Part shown: one piece after another, positions 24,566-36,022 of the stretch
Position numbering within the stretch: the stretch's first letter is position 1
How the letters are laid out: the number at the start of each line of letters is the position of its first letter
From: Prostheceraeus crozeri
Taxonomy: Eukaryota; Platyhelminthes; Polycladida; Euryleptidae
Direction: 5' to 3'
DNA length: 64,000 nucleotides
NCBI GenBank assembly: GCA_907163375.1
Contig: CAJQUW010011626.1
Location: 186,001 to 250,000, forward strand
The notes under the pieces: model-generated
What the model saw: the letters and a program-made list of their open reading frames with translations, nothing else
Databases searched by the model: none
Told to the model about the DNA's origin: nothing
Program-made: the position numbers and the translations under genes

Positions 24566-25161
24566 ATAAAATACAAAATCTGAAATCATATACTTCTACA
24601 GTAATAAATCTATGAATGAAATTGAGAGCATGCAAACCTATAATCTAGTGCACTTAATAGATATGAACTAATAACAATTGAGTAAGTAACCTAGATGTTA
24701 GAAGAAGCAAAACAGAGACTAAAACTACCAAGGTAAGTAAAGGGTGGAAATAAAATCTTTTTGCGAACACAAGTCGGGATTCTCTCGCAAAATGACGAGA
24801 GATGCATTTCCAGCTAGCAGCATCACAAGACATTTGCAAGTCTGCAACAACGATAGACAGACTGCTTTGAATAATTTTAGCATTAAGTACCACATCAACA
24901 ACAAACACACATTAGGAATCACAGTCTCTCGTCATTTTGCTCGAGAATCCCGACTTGTGTTCGCAAAAAGATTTTATTTCCACCCTTTACTTACCTTGGT
25001 AGTTTTAGTCTCTGTTTTGGTTCTTCTATTATCCAGGTTATTTGCTCAATTGTTAATAGTTCATATATATTAAATCTACTAGATTATAGGTTTGCATGCT
25101 CTCAATTTCATTCATAGATTTATTACTGTAGAAGTATATGATTTCAGATTTTGTATTTTAT
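24566..25161. mobile_element. Foldback element with 238-bp arms
   Basis: The left arm (24566-24803) starts ATAAAATACAAAATCTG and ends ATGACGAGAGA. The right arm (24924-25161) is its near-perfect inverse, starting TCTCTCGTCAT and ending CAGATTTTGTATTTTAT. They enclose a 120-bp spacer with CTAGCAGCATCACAAGACAT. The arms differ by only a few substitutions and small indels, implying a fairly young element or gene conversion between arms. The overlapping frames here (24654-25073) are the same arm read on both strands and are not genes. No target duplication is obvious. Confidence 0.75.
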
Positions 25162-26798
25162 CCATCTGGTTTTAAATTTTGGATTTTTTACATCATCGAT
25201 GCTTTTTGTCTCTCTACGTGAATTGGGACATTTCGACACTTGGTAGTTGTATACCATTATCGAAAGTGTTCATTTTTCTATACTTAGGTCCAAGTGGACT
25301 TTTATAGATTTTCACCAAGTTTCTGTTTATTTTGTGTTAACAAAATCAAATGTGTGATGATCATCATTATGTAGAAGAATCACGTGATTCAGTCCGGAAA
25401 CATGTAGTCGAATCGTGCTTTCAATTCCTATTCAAGAGCTGTCTCGTACGTCAGCGTTCTATTTATAAAATAAATCCAGCAACCGGTGTAGATTGTCTGG
25501 TTGTTCGTTGTTTGTGGCTGACAGCCAAAACATCACTATCTGCTGAACACAGTCTTCGCATGACTTTTTGTTGTACTATAAGCAGTGATTTCTTGAAGGT
25601 TCCATCTGCTGTCCACAAATGAAAAATCTACCATCCCAGATATAATATGAATATTACAAACTGCTAAATTTATGCAGGCACGTGCACAGTCGGAAACGCA
25701 AAATTGATAAATGACGTATAGCCACTTACAATTACGCCACCCCAGACATTGTGACAATGAGATAAGAGCAAAGACGCTATTCTATTATAGACATTGGAGT
25801 TGAGTGTAATAAGCCCTAATCTAACAAGAATTAATATTGCATCGTAAACCTGTGTATTAAGGACTATTGTCAAACTGTTTTTACTGCAATGTTCAATTAA
25901 TTATATTGACAATAAAGTGTCCAATCAATCATATTTTCTACGAACCCGCTATGAAAATCCGCGTTCCCATGGAATAACAAAATACTTTATAACCCAATCA
26001 TAAATAATTATAGAATTTTGATTATCGGAAAATTATGTGAATATTGGAATGGATGCTTATTGGAAAAAATTACATCTAGATGTGTATTGTATAGAAACAT
26101 GTAGAAGGAATCTGTTATTGTGCCAGCGTGAAAGTTAAGGGGGGGGGTAGAAATCTTATAATACATATTGAAAGAGAAAAGCTAAAAATACTGAAAATAG
26201 CGAAAGCTCTGTAAAAAGGTCACTTTGCGTAGGTATAAAACAGACTCCATGCCATTGTTTTGACGCTGTTACTCGCAGCAAGGCCCAACAAGGTAATCTA
26301 AAATTCGTTGCTTCTATTAACAATTTTTGGAGATAATTTGGGAATTTTGGAAATTTTGTCTATAGAAAGGAGACCTATAGGCACCAGTAATTTTCACTAG
26401 TCAAGCTAAAGTTTCAACTCAAAGTGACGTCATCTGCTAAAGGTTTTGTTCATTATTGAGATTCATTCATTTGATTCCCCACTTCAGTGATGACTGCCAT
26501 CAACTCTTAATACATTACTCGCATAATTCGGTAAACGAGTTTCTTATTTTTGATAGTTTCAATGTCGAGTTGTTTTGGGTTAAATTAAATTACAGCCGAC
26601 ACTGACCGCTACTTTCGATAAACTTTCTTCAAGTGAATATACTTTTCTAGTTCTCGACAACTGCTAGCATCAGCTTTGACAGAGAAGAAGTCATTCCCAT
26701 TCTGTGCTCTCTGGGTCAGTGGTTGCTTAATGATTTCTCGCTGGATCCGACAAAACTCAGACCGCGATAGTAGGTTGAAGCGGCGGACATGTACACGA
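25162..26798. other. No gene recognised
   Basis: No family motif was found in the frames at 25350-25622 or 25536-25757. At 26234-26240 there is a TATAAAA followed about 50 bp later by AAGGTAATC, a possible but weak promoter-plus-donor pair. A run of nine G lies near 26140. Confidence 0.5.
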
Positions 26799-27228
26799 TC
26801 TCCCATTACCCCCCTCACGTTTTCAAAAATGTCTTTATCGTCACTCGTGTGTGCATTGTTCTCTCTCCCTCTTCGTCTCATCCACTGCAATTTGAAATCT
26901 TACGACCACAACCGCAAGACACCATTTTTAAGTTTAGTTCATTAGTGCGGGGACTTCTAAATAGTAGCTGCTATAGTCCGTGATTAGTGTAAGTGATCTG
27001 ATCTGATCATTATCACTTTACAAGTTGTCACTGGCAAGTCAGATCAAGATTCTGACATTGCTGATACTTAATCGTCTGCAATTTAGTTTTGCTCAATTGG
27101 CACAAATTTTGGCATGTAAGTAGAAAATGTCTTCACCTACGTGTGATTGCAGTTTTGTGACGATTGATTGACTTTTACGGATTTTTTCGACAAATTTGAA
27201 AGCGTGTGGAGGGGAGATAGACCATAAG
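26799..27228. mobile_element. Long-inverted-repeat MITE, family M1 copy 2
   Basis: The right arm (27080-27228) contains TTTTGTGACGATTGATTGAC, GGATTTTTTCGACAAATTTGAAAGCGTG and GGAGGGGAGATAGACCATAAG. These follow the same order as the right arm of the element at 16813-17425. The left end (26799-26845) has ATCTCCCATTACCCCCCTCACGTTTTCAAA, the expected inverse but diverged. The frame at 26609-26890 on the minus strand runs into this element and is unlikely to be a gene. Confidence 0.5.
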
Positions 27229-28939
27229 AACACTACCTATGTTCGTCTCTAACGGTCTGCATTCATTCATGCGGTGTTAATACGTGTGCATGTTCCTGTT
27301 GCTCCTTACGTGTCTGGAGTGGAGCCCATGGTATTCACGATAGATAACCTCGTCCAACAGAGATCATCTTAAAAGACCCTTGTGAGCCGGATATGCTTCA
27401 GTGGTCGGTTGATCCTACTTCACAGGGCCTCCACATGATATGCTGTAGCGTTCGTAGAAGGAGCGGCAAAGTTTTCGGGATGATTAACCGTCATGAGTTA
27501 ATCCTCCATGCTGAAGAAGCGAGTCAGATAATGTTCACTACGGGAGTGAATAGTACACATTGATAGCGTCAAAATATGACTTTCCATGAGTCATCATACA
27601 TAGAGAATAGACATCTGAAGATAAAAAATTCGACGTCGTTGGAAATAGTTGACAGAGATTGTAATTTGTCATAGCAAGCAACGATTATGAACAACAGTCG
27701 GAAAACGAATTTGAGGTGTTTTCACCTGCGATTGTTCATGCTACAATTCATGCACAAATTTGAATCACTTATCATGGTTTCACGTAGAACTTGAAAAGAT
27801 GTGGAATCTAATATCATTGATTACAACGATTATAATTCATGTTTAAACAGTTCCTAATCAGCATGACTTCTCAAATTGTTCATTCAACTTTCAGATTCGG
27901 TCGAAATGGGATGTCCCGTTCTTTAATTCGGTTTGAAATACAACTGTTGGATCAATCGATGAAACTTGTCGACTATCTTCAGAGTAGGTTAAGGACGAAA
28001 GTATAAATACCTCAAAAATGCGAAGTTGTATGCAATAAGACTGTTTCAACGCAGATATAGGTAAGTCAACTTTCAGAATTTAATCGTCTGAAAAATGTTT
28101 ATTTCGTCCCTGCTGTAGAGTTAGGCAATGTTATCTAGTGTAGCTGCTCGTTACGTCGAACAATTGGCGACAAATCCAAAACCAAAATCAGGCTCAATCA
28201 ATGAAGTTAAGAAATTTTGTTGAAGCGTACATCCAACTAAATTCGTGATAGATGAAATGCGAATTACCCATATTTTTAGAATCGATGCTCTTCGTTGAGA
28301 GAAATCAAACTAAATGCTAGAAAAGTGGTAAAGTTCACACTTTTGACCCCACAGTGGGCCCAATCCAATGATTTTTCGATAAAGAGCTTTGAAATGCGGT
28401 AAAATAAGGCAAAATGACGTCTGGCGGCTAATTTCACAGGACCACAGCAGAAGTGAGACAAGGGCTGATCCCCACCCCTGTGCGAAAACGGCTAAGTGAT
28501 CCCAGCGAAATTTAATTCATTTAATCGAAGGTTGACAAAATAAAAAGAAATTAATCTCAAAAACGTTGCCGAAATGCCGCTTGTGACAGTGAGGAAATAT
28601 TCATTGTGATTATGCAGTAGGCACGTTCCATCGTAACTGATGTGTGATGCAATTACCACGAAAGCTCGCATGCGATCTGTATGTCGGTGGAAGTGGGGAC
28701 AATAACCTCTAGCGATTGGGAGAAGTTCATTGACTGTAATCGATGCGTTTAGTTAATTGATAGTGCTAAAAATTTATATATCACCAATTATTGCACTTAA
28801 ATTGTACTGCTGGATTAATCAAATCGAGTGAATGAGAATCGTCTAAGATGTTCTTTGCATGTTTCAATGATGTGAAAAAATCAGTTTTCTCTCCCGAGTA
28901 ATTTTATGCCACTAAATAATTACGAATAAAAAATATGTA
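27229..28939. other. No gene recognised
   Basis: No protein motif was found. A GC-richer stretch at 27290-27560 lacks frames. A candidate promoter is given at 28002-28066. Nothing else is supported. Confidence 0.5.
28002..28066 (+). promoter_or_regulatory. Candidate TATA promoter and first splice donor
   Basis: TATAAATA (28002-28009) is followed, at the usual 25-35 bp, by a pyrimidine-rich start region. Then GATATAGGTAAGTC places a near-consensus 5' splice site at 28060/28061. The implied first exon would be only about 25-30 bases and untranslated. I could not find a second exon, so this is pattern evidence only. Confidence 0.25.
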
Positions 28940-28990
28940 CACAGCCGACGTTTCGGATCCAGACCCTTTCTGAAGGCAAGGCAGCAATAA
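28940..28990 (-). ncRNA. Penelope terminal motif, hammerhead-like
   Basis: On the minus strand the sequence reads CTTCAGAAAGGGTCTGGATC then CGAAACGTCGGCTG. The pairing GGGTC...GGATCC followed by GAAAC and GTC matches the second half of the hammerhead-type motif known from Penelope-like element termini. It lies about 25-60 bp after the stop of the GIY-YIG frame at 29013-29603 on the same strand, the expected place. The CUGANGA half is only approximate (TCAGAAA). Confidence 0.4.
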
Positions 28991-29012
28991 AATGACTGTC
29001 TAAACTGGCTCG

Positions 29013-29603
29013 TTAGATACGCAGTATTGCTCCGGTTGTCTCATGACGTCTGTTCATTTTAGGATGGCACTTATTGATTAATCGCGATTCCACCACGCTT
29101 GTTTCAACAGGATCATTTAAGCAGCGAAGAAATTCAACATCAAAATCATCAATCGAACCGTTAACAAGACAGGTCTTACTGTGTTCAGACAAAGCACTTA
29201 GATCATTTTTATTACGAATACTGAGACTATGTTCGTTGTATCTAGTGTAGAATGGTCTAGCAGTTTTATCTATATATTTGTCACCACACTTTCTACAAGA
29301 CAATTGATATACAACACACGATGTCTCACAGTTATGATTTTGGGATAGCTTGTTCCATATTCTACAATCATTGTGTCTACTTTTTTTGCATTTTTTCTTC
29401 AAAACATTACGCAGTTTTTTGTTGGCCGTGCTGACGAGACGGACATTCAACCTATGTTTTCTTATTTGGTAATTAATTTTTTTGCTTTGCATGTTTGTTT
29501 GTCCATTATTTTTGGCAGCAAACTTGCGACTTATGAGACAGTCTTGTCTCCCAAGTGATGATGATTCATGATAACTATTATTCGAAGTTTTGTAAGTCCG
29601 CAT
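29013..29603 (-). pseudogene. Penelope-like element C-terminal region with GIY-YIG nuclease
   Basis: This 196-codon minus-strand frame holds the linker and GIY-YIG nuclease of a Penelope-like retroelement. Residues 105-140 contain CVVYQLSCRKCGDKYIDKT, then ARPFYTRYNEH: the CxxC-like pair, the GIY-equivalent VYQL, and the YIG-equivalent in which the glycine has become aspartate (YID). The later SEHSKTC, FDVEFL and E-x-R-L-I patterns also fit the family. The reverse transcriptase is not present upstream (29604-30360), so the copy is 5'-truncated, as is typical of target-primed insertion. The YID change is in the most conserved position, so activity is doubtful. The frame is otherwise open to its stop at 29013. 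Confidence 0.75.
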
Positions 29604-30359
29604 TTAATTCTTCCTCTTGGTGGGCAATCACCATGATGCGCATTCCCTATATTGTGTGCCATCAAGTAGGCCTAACATCTTGCCGTCGCAGCATCATTTC
29701 TACATTGTGGCCACTCAGCGACATTCCTTTAACACGACACGAATTCAAGTATTTCAGCTGAAACACGAACGCGAAGTCTGGTCCCCCTGTGTCAAACACG
29801 AAATGCATTTTACGAGTAATTCACTTAAATGCAGATAATTCAGAACGATTGTTCATCAAATAGAGGAAAGCTATTTGTCTACTATCAAAGGGTTACAGAA
29901 CTATGGCTATCTTAATAAAAACCTGCTTAGAAGATGCTCCGGACTCTGAGAGCACACGTCGCTGCGGATGGCACATTTTAATTCACAGGAAGCAAGTAGT
30001 CAATAGGCCTACTAACGCCTTGGCCATATATTATTCAATTATGTTGCGTGCAAGTGCAAGAAAGGAATGTTGTTTATTCATCATTCATCGTCGTGAAATG
30101 AAATTGATTTCAGACATCTTGTCGTTAGCAAAATCAGATTCAGTTATCAAATTTTCTCTTAAAATTTGCAATGAACACGAAAACAACAAATGTCAAGGCT
30201 CATTACGACACAAAGTGCGTTGCTCGTGTCACAAATGTAGACCTTTAGTACAGATACTCAGGTGCTCTCTGACATACGTTGTTCAGCTAGCGTGCGCAGA
30301 TAACCGGGTTGGTTGTGAGTTCGAATCTCTACAGTCTCACATCCTTTACAACATCGGAT
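29604..30359. other. No gene recognised
   Basis: A plus-strand frame of 157 codons (29903-30376) has no motif that I recognise and ends in a tRNA-like T-arm word (GAGTTCGAATCTC, 30319-30331). I treat it as chance or as part of an unknown repeat. Two TAGGCCTA copies lie at 29667 and 30004. Confidence 0.4.
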
Positions 30360-31080
30360 TGTCAAAAATTAATTGACCTCAATTGGAACCAATTAATTGA
30401 TTGGTTGATGTACCAATTTCAATCAATTAATTGGTTAGAATATACAACTTCAATTAATTGATTTGATAATTTTTCCAATTCCAATCAATGAATTGTTATG
30501 TTAGCAGCCTATATTGCTTATCTACTTTCGCTTCCGCAGTCTTTTACTTCTCACAATTCACAATTAGAGTAAACATTTCAGTCGTGCATTTCAGGTTGGC
30601 ACGCAACAACGCTAAGATTGAGTTAAGAACATGAGTAGTCACAAATTCATGTTTGTTTCAACCACAGTAGCCACGCAAATGCAAGCGAAATTTCTTCACT
30701 CAATCATCAGTGATGAAAACAGTGGAGAGAATCACGAACGCCTGTATGACCTATATTCCAAAAGCATCTCTGCGTCTGTGAGAGAATTCTAAGGAAATTA
30801 TCCGCTTGTCTGATTGGTCTGACTAATCGCAGTAAGCCACATAATGTATCCATTATCTTGGTCGAATAAGCTGTCGTAAATTAATAGATAATGCTATCAA
30901 ATTACAGAAACTGTTGAAATTTTGGATTCGAATTTCATTCGATTAATTGATCGGTTCATAATTCCAATTAATTGATTGATACATTTTCCAATTTCTATTA
31001 ACAAATTTGTTCACAATTCCAACTACAAATAATTGATTGATATATTTTCCAATTTCTATTAATTACTTTCTTTAATTAAA
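30360..31080. repeat. AATTAATTGATTGG repeat-bracketed element
   Basis: Two ~140-bp arrays, at about 30360-30500 and 30940-31080, consist of the palindromic words CAATTAATTGATTGG and TTCCAATT repeated five or more times each with variation. They bracket a ~440-bp stretch free of the motif. The design, short repeats massed at both ends of a unit, parallels the CCCGGGAT and TTCTGAAAT elements in this window. Exact ends and target duplication could not be fixed. Confidence 0.5.
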
Positions 31081-31083
31081 TCA

Positions 31084-31268
31084 TGATCTCCGTGGCACAG
31101 TGGTTAAGTGCTTGGCCAAGCGATCTTTTGGTCCAGAGGTCGAGCCCCGAAGGTGTCATTGGAAGTCGGCAGGAAGGGCATCCGGACTAAAAGTACTACA
31201 ACACTTCATAAGTCTATGTCAGCACCGTCCAAGCCCCAAGAATGGGCAGTAGTGACGTAAAAAAAGCT
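31084..31268 (+). mobile_element. tRNA-derived SINE, copy 1
   Basis: The head contains CCGTGGCACAGTGG, an exact match to the pol III A box (TGGCNNAGTGG), and GGTCGAGCCCC as a slightly changed B box 35-45 bp later. The body reads TTGGAAGTCGGCAGGAAGGG then CATCCGG, and later CACCGTCCAAGCCCC and GGGCAGTAGTGACGT, ending in a run of seven A. The same body occurs at 58068-58228 and, inverted, at 58841-58976. SINEs are transcribed by RNA polymerase III and moved by a partner LINE; the partner here is unknown. Confidence 0.75.
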
Positions 31269-32866
31269 TCACTTTCTTAAATTAAATTGCAATCAATTAT
31301 TGACAATGCCTGCAAGGCAACTTAGCTCTTATTCCAGGGAAGAGATTTTTCCGCGTGGGCCTCAATAGGTCTGCCTAATTTATTCTTTTCCTTTTTGATA
31401 TTTGGGATCACTTAAAATGCGAATTTCCACCGGGGCATCGCTACCCCATTCTCATCACTGTTATTCATTTTCTTTATATCAAAACTAGCATAAGTTCAGA
31501 ATGTTACCTCAATAGACAAGGCGAATGTAATAATCTCACATGGCGAGGGTCGTGGATTGGGGGAAAGTAATATTAGCCAACCCAGCCGCTTTCTACGGAA
31601 ACCATTAGATTACGTCATCCCTCTTGCGTTCCTCACATTTTAGCAAAAAAACTCTTTCACAATACACTAAGCGCATATATTCAACAAATAATCATCATGA
31701 ATCAATTAAAGGCGAATTTGAATAGTAGGGCGGGGGCTTCTGAACGATAAATTAGGTATGATTGTGGCTTTTTTGTTGTAATAATCACTGACTATTTGCC
31801 ATTTTTCACGCTTATTTAACAACTGGTGCTTCATCCCTAACTATGATAGATTTTCAGCAGTAAACAAGTATTTTATGTGGCGCTGCACCGTGAGATGGTT
31901 GGAAGACCACAGTACAAGACATTACAAATAAAAGTGCCTGCTGATAATGAACAAGTCTCATTAAGATTAAGGCAATGGTGCTGGAATTTCGCACTCAAAC
32001 AAGTAAGGAATTCAATGCTCAAGTTTGGTTGGAGAGTTTAGAATATAGTTTATTCAAGGTAGTGCGGCATTCCTTTACTCAGTCATAGTGTTTGTTCTGC
32101 TGCGCATAATCACTGGCTCATAGTTTTTGTTATTTATTTGCCTTCAAGAGAAGAAATACAGTAATTGCATCTTAACATAGGACAAATGTCAATTGGAACA
32201 TCGCACCATAACGAGAAAAGTAAGTCAATAAGCATAAAGTTAGGTTCATGAGAGGACAAAAGAGAGAGGCATGCAATTAATGAAAGTCGGAGTGACAGAT
32301 AACATCAAAAATTTGTGACGAAAATTCTGATGGAATTGGATTTACATCATAAAGAATTCGATCTAGCAGACCGCTTTTGATCAAGAAACTTTCATTTATA
32401 TATTTTGCGGTTATTAATCTATATATATATATATCACCTATGGGAGTAGCTGATCGCATTAGGCGCATAGCTAATCGCATACTGACTTCATCGTAACTGA
32501 CATTTGCCTAAATCGGAGAATAGCGATCTAAGCTGTGATACCTGTAATAGGGGCCTACATCACAAAATGAGTTCAACTGATACGTGCAGTACGTAAATAT
32601 ATGCCTAAGTATACTTAATCAGTGCCTGGGTGTGTTCCCTGGTTTTTGACCTATTTGGTTCCTAATTAACTCATTATCAACTACAATTGATTTTGCTCTG
32701 ACACAGCGAATTGTTCCATCCAAGATAAATCAATGACAGGAAGCAATGAATTTTCGGTTAAAAAGAGCTTTGGTCATTAGAAAAGAATATAAGGAATTTC
32801 GCTGTCCGTTTGATTACGGTCGCGTACTTGCTTATACTGAATCTGCTATCTGTATATGAATATCAA
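31269..32866. other. No gene seen
   Basis: AT-rich DNA with a short (TA)n run at about 32418-32434 and no supportable frame. Confidence 0.55.
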
Positions 32867-33055
32867 AGCGACACAGCTTTGGAATCAACTTCTCCAGACC
32901 AGTTTCCATGCAAATGGGGGGACCAATGCAAATCGATATTTGCAAGTGACGTGTAAATGGGGCTCTGATAACTTATATGAAAATAAGCCCTTGAAGGAAT
33001 AATAAAGGAATTTATTGGCTCTTCGCTGTGCTCGGAGTGGAAATTCTGTAAAAGA
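32867..33055 (+). mobile_element. LINE 3' end fragment related to the 36-39 kb LINE
   Basis: CACAGCTTTGGAATCAACTT at 32873 onward matches the last coding part of the LINE at 38760-38800 (CACAGCTTTGGAATCAGCTT). The far end, TTCGCTGTGCTCGGAGTGGA followed by AATTCTGTAAAAG, parallels that LINE's tail (ATAGCTGTGCTAGGGGTGAAAATTCAGTAAAA). The middle is diverged. This is a short, 5'-truncated, older relative of the same family. Confidence 0.6.
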
Positions 33056-34195
33056 AACTCGTATCAGTTGACTACAGTATATCTTTTCTTAGCTGACGCA
33101 AGCTGTCATTATGAAAGTTTCAATGTAATCTGTTTGGATAGAGCAACACAGGAAGTTCATTATCTTAATTATTTCCAATAAAACGCTGATTTAAGTATTG
33201 GATCTACAGATCAGCAGTAGACCTCTACGTAGAATCTCCCAAACGAACTTGATGAACTCACTTGATACTTACTTACTTGTTTCTTACTTGTATTTGTTAG
33301 CATAGTATTCGTTGAATAGAAGTAGCAGAAATAGCACAACGAAGTGCACCATGCTATTTTGAGCACTATCAAGGTACTCTAACCTCAAAACAAATTTTTG
33401 AAGGGCGCATCATCCATACATCAGATTAACAAGCGTGCTTTGATTCAATTGCATGGCAAGGAGCGTATACCTACACATGTGAAAATGCCCATATTCCTCC
33501 GTTCGCATTTGATGCCTTAATTATCAAAAAATGTCATAATTGTTGAATTTTTGTCTTTGATGAGTCAAACCCTTGTTTAGATCTTTGAATTTCATTTACT
33601 TCGTTCACTTGAAGACGTGATTAACTACGTTAATGTACCATCTCTTAACTAATTAACAATGCCTCAAGAGTTCATTCTTTGCCTCAATGATGTCGATAAA
33701 CAAATCGCATGAAACCATGCAGATATCAAAACATGCGAATAACAGCATTGTACTTTCATCTTCAGCAAAAGCAAAGAAAGCAGTTAAGGGCTTAATTTCA
33801 TGAGTTATCAAATCGCTTTGTAATAGCGAAAGGTCTTTTGATGGGACTTAAGATTTTCGACCGTGCAGTCAGATACTCAAACATGAGTCTAAGCTGATAG
33901 TCCATCGCACAAGCACACATTTTCGAAAGGTTAGCAGATTTTCTTGAATTGCCAGATGATGGATTCTCACTCACTCATGCAGTAAAACCAATCATCCTGT
34001 GCACACGATGCTCTGTTACATGCATCGGAAAATCATGAAATAAATAACCATCGACATCACAGAAATCGGATAGCTGCATATTTAAGAGACTTTCAAGAGT
34101 GCCTCGTAGATGATGAGCATGTATTTATTCGAAGTATGCCGTGGTCCTTACTTGTTAGTATGGCTCCGTTTCTTGGCAAGTAAAATTAAAATGAG
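33056..34195. other. No gene recognised
   Basis: AT-rich DNA without convincing frames. The last part may contain decayed Penelope-like sequence leading into the fragment at 34196. Confidence 0.45.
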
Positions 34196-34990
34196 AATTC
34201 TGCGATGAATTACTCAAACCCATCTTACCATTCTTCAAGGACTACACTATTAAGGACTCTTTTTCTTTCCGTGGCCGTATTCGTGCTATGGAAACCACTC
34301 CATCTACAGTGAGAATGACAACAGATATCAAAAGTTTGTTCACCAACATTCTCGTAATGGAAACCATCGACATCATATGCGATCAAGCAGAGATCCTCCA
34401 AGATTAGGCAGCATTGTACTTCGTGATTCCAGTCTACGAGACCTCCTTGAAAAGCTCAGCACTAAAGTTATTTATTCTTTCAACAAAGAGTCGTACATGC
34501 AAATCGATGCCAAGCCCATTTTCAGGCTCTTATGCTGACATATTCGTCGGACATCTGAGAAAAAAGAGATAATTGTGCGACTTCCTTATTACGGTGAACA
34601 ATCTAGCATAATTAGCAACATCACAAAGGCAGTGCAAAATGCTTATTTCCAAATCAAAGTGAGACTAGCTTGCTCCACGGTCAAAATGTGTCCTAACGCG
34701 CCCAAAGACCAACTTCCACTTCCTTTTCAAAACACTCATATATATAAATTCACTTATGGCTGCGGAGCGGTTTACATTGGAAAGTGCGAAAGTCTGAGGT
34801 TCCGCGTTAACGAACACCCTACCGAAATGGCTTTCAAAAAGCACATCGCGACTCAGATCCAGACAGCCTCCTGCCTCAAGTATCACCCGACATCTTCAAG
34901 AGTGTAGCCATCGGACATCGGCCAGCATCGAGGAATTCTGCCATTGTCATTTTGATCGCTCAGAGCAGAAGGACGTCGATGTAAAGAAAA
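34196..34990 (+). pseudogene. Penelope-like element, decayed RT and GIY-YIG
   Basis: At about 34222-34395 the translation gives LLKPILPFFKDYTIKDSFSF and then TTDIKSLFTNILVMETIDII. The latter is the Penelope reverse transcriptase signature around SFDVKSLFTNIPVxETI. The frame at 34575-34907 (110 codons) continues with the RT-to-nuclease linker and then HIYKFTYGCGAVYIGKCESL followed by RFRVNEH, a GIY-YIG core. The catalytic YxDD block of the RT is not found, and the reading frame changes between the two parts, so much of the RT has been lost. This is an old insertion of a third Penelope lineage. Confidence 0.65.
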
Positions 34991-35348
34991 ACATTTGAAA
35001 CCGGTCTTCAGCATGCAAAATTTTATTTTTTCTTTTGACTTCAAAGTGCTGGTCGATTCGGACGGAGCGATGGCTCATGAGTACTACAGAGATGAGGTCT
35101 GCTTTCGTGACACAAATGCGTTAGTGTTTCGTGTTTTCTTACACCTCGTCATTCGTCTCGTGCTCTTACAATTCGACTGTTATTTTCGTGTTGACAGGGG
35201 TTCGCTGTGGATTCTTAGCTTCTTTTATTGCACTTGCAAAGCTAGTTCGGCTGAGGACGCAATGCAGTTGATCAATACATGACCGAGCGACGAGCCTCTA
35301 TCGGCTCTTGTACGAGCCTTTTGCTTGCGGTGTTGAACCAAGTGCGCT

Positions 35349-35793
35349 TACCGCATATACTCGCCCAGACTTTGTGCCCCCCCAAATACTAGTATATTTC
35401 CATAGGCCCTCCCATAAGACAAGATGAAAAGGTGAAATTTTTGTGGAGTCAAGTTCGTCAGATAATTATTTCAATTACCCCGGTGTACCTGCCGGTATGG
35501 CAAAATATTGAAACAAAAAGAACCATCACATTGTTAGCACAGTCCATAATAACTGCGGTTCAATAACAAATGAAGATCCGGCGTGTCGTCTGGAGCAACC
35601 GATGAGTATGAATAGCGATTGTATTGAGTATTGCGCGCGCGCACCGGTAACTGCGGTAACAGAAGAAAAATGTTATAATTTTAATTGGACCCTCCTATAA
35701 GTCGAGACCCCTACTTTTGGAATGAATTTTGGGTAAAAACTCTATAGGCGAGCTTATAGGCGAGTTATAGCGACTTATAGGCGAGCATGTACC
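35349..35793. mobile_element. MITE with ACTCGCC-type inverted ends
   Basis: The left end TACCGCATATACTCGCC is matched on the minus strand at the right end by GGGTACATGCTCGCCTATAAG. The word TATAGGCGAG is repeated three to four times at the right edge (35743-35786). Both arms also contain related GGCCCTCCCATAAG / GGACCCTCCTATAAG words. It is ~445 bp long, non-coding, and lies just upstream of the LINE at 36 kb. Confidence 0.5.
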
Positions 35794-36022
35794 CAAACCT
35801 GAGCAGATCAGTGCACACCATTATTGCCACCTCATCCACTACCGCTACATGTGAACGTGTATTCGCTGGTTTGTCATGAACAAGAGACGGAGTCCAATGA
35901 AGCCTGCGAACAACTTTTTATTAGATCGGTCACAAATTTACTTACTTTTGACAGTATAATGACTGAACTTTCATTTCAATCTAATTCAAATTACTCGTGC
36001 TTCATTATTTCTTTAATTTAGG

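Noticed and set aside
26234-26297. TATAAAA followed by AAGGTAATC
   Set aside because: Spacing is possible for a promoter and first exon, but the donor is poor and nothing coding follows; weaker than the 28-kb candidate.
29903-30376. A 157-codon plus-strand frame
   Set aside because: No recognisable motif, and its end overlaps a tRNA-like word and the start of an AATTAATTG repeat field; most likely chance.
30360-31080. A possible CRISPR-like array from the regularly spaced AATTAATTG words
   Set aside because: Units vary, spacers are not constant in length, and the genome is eukaryotic; it is a transposon-type repeat field.
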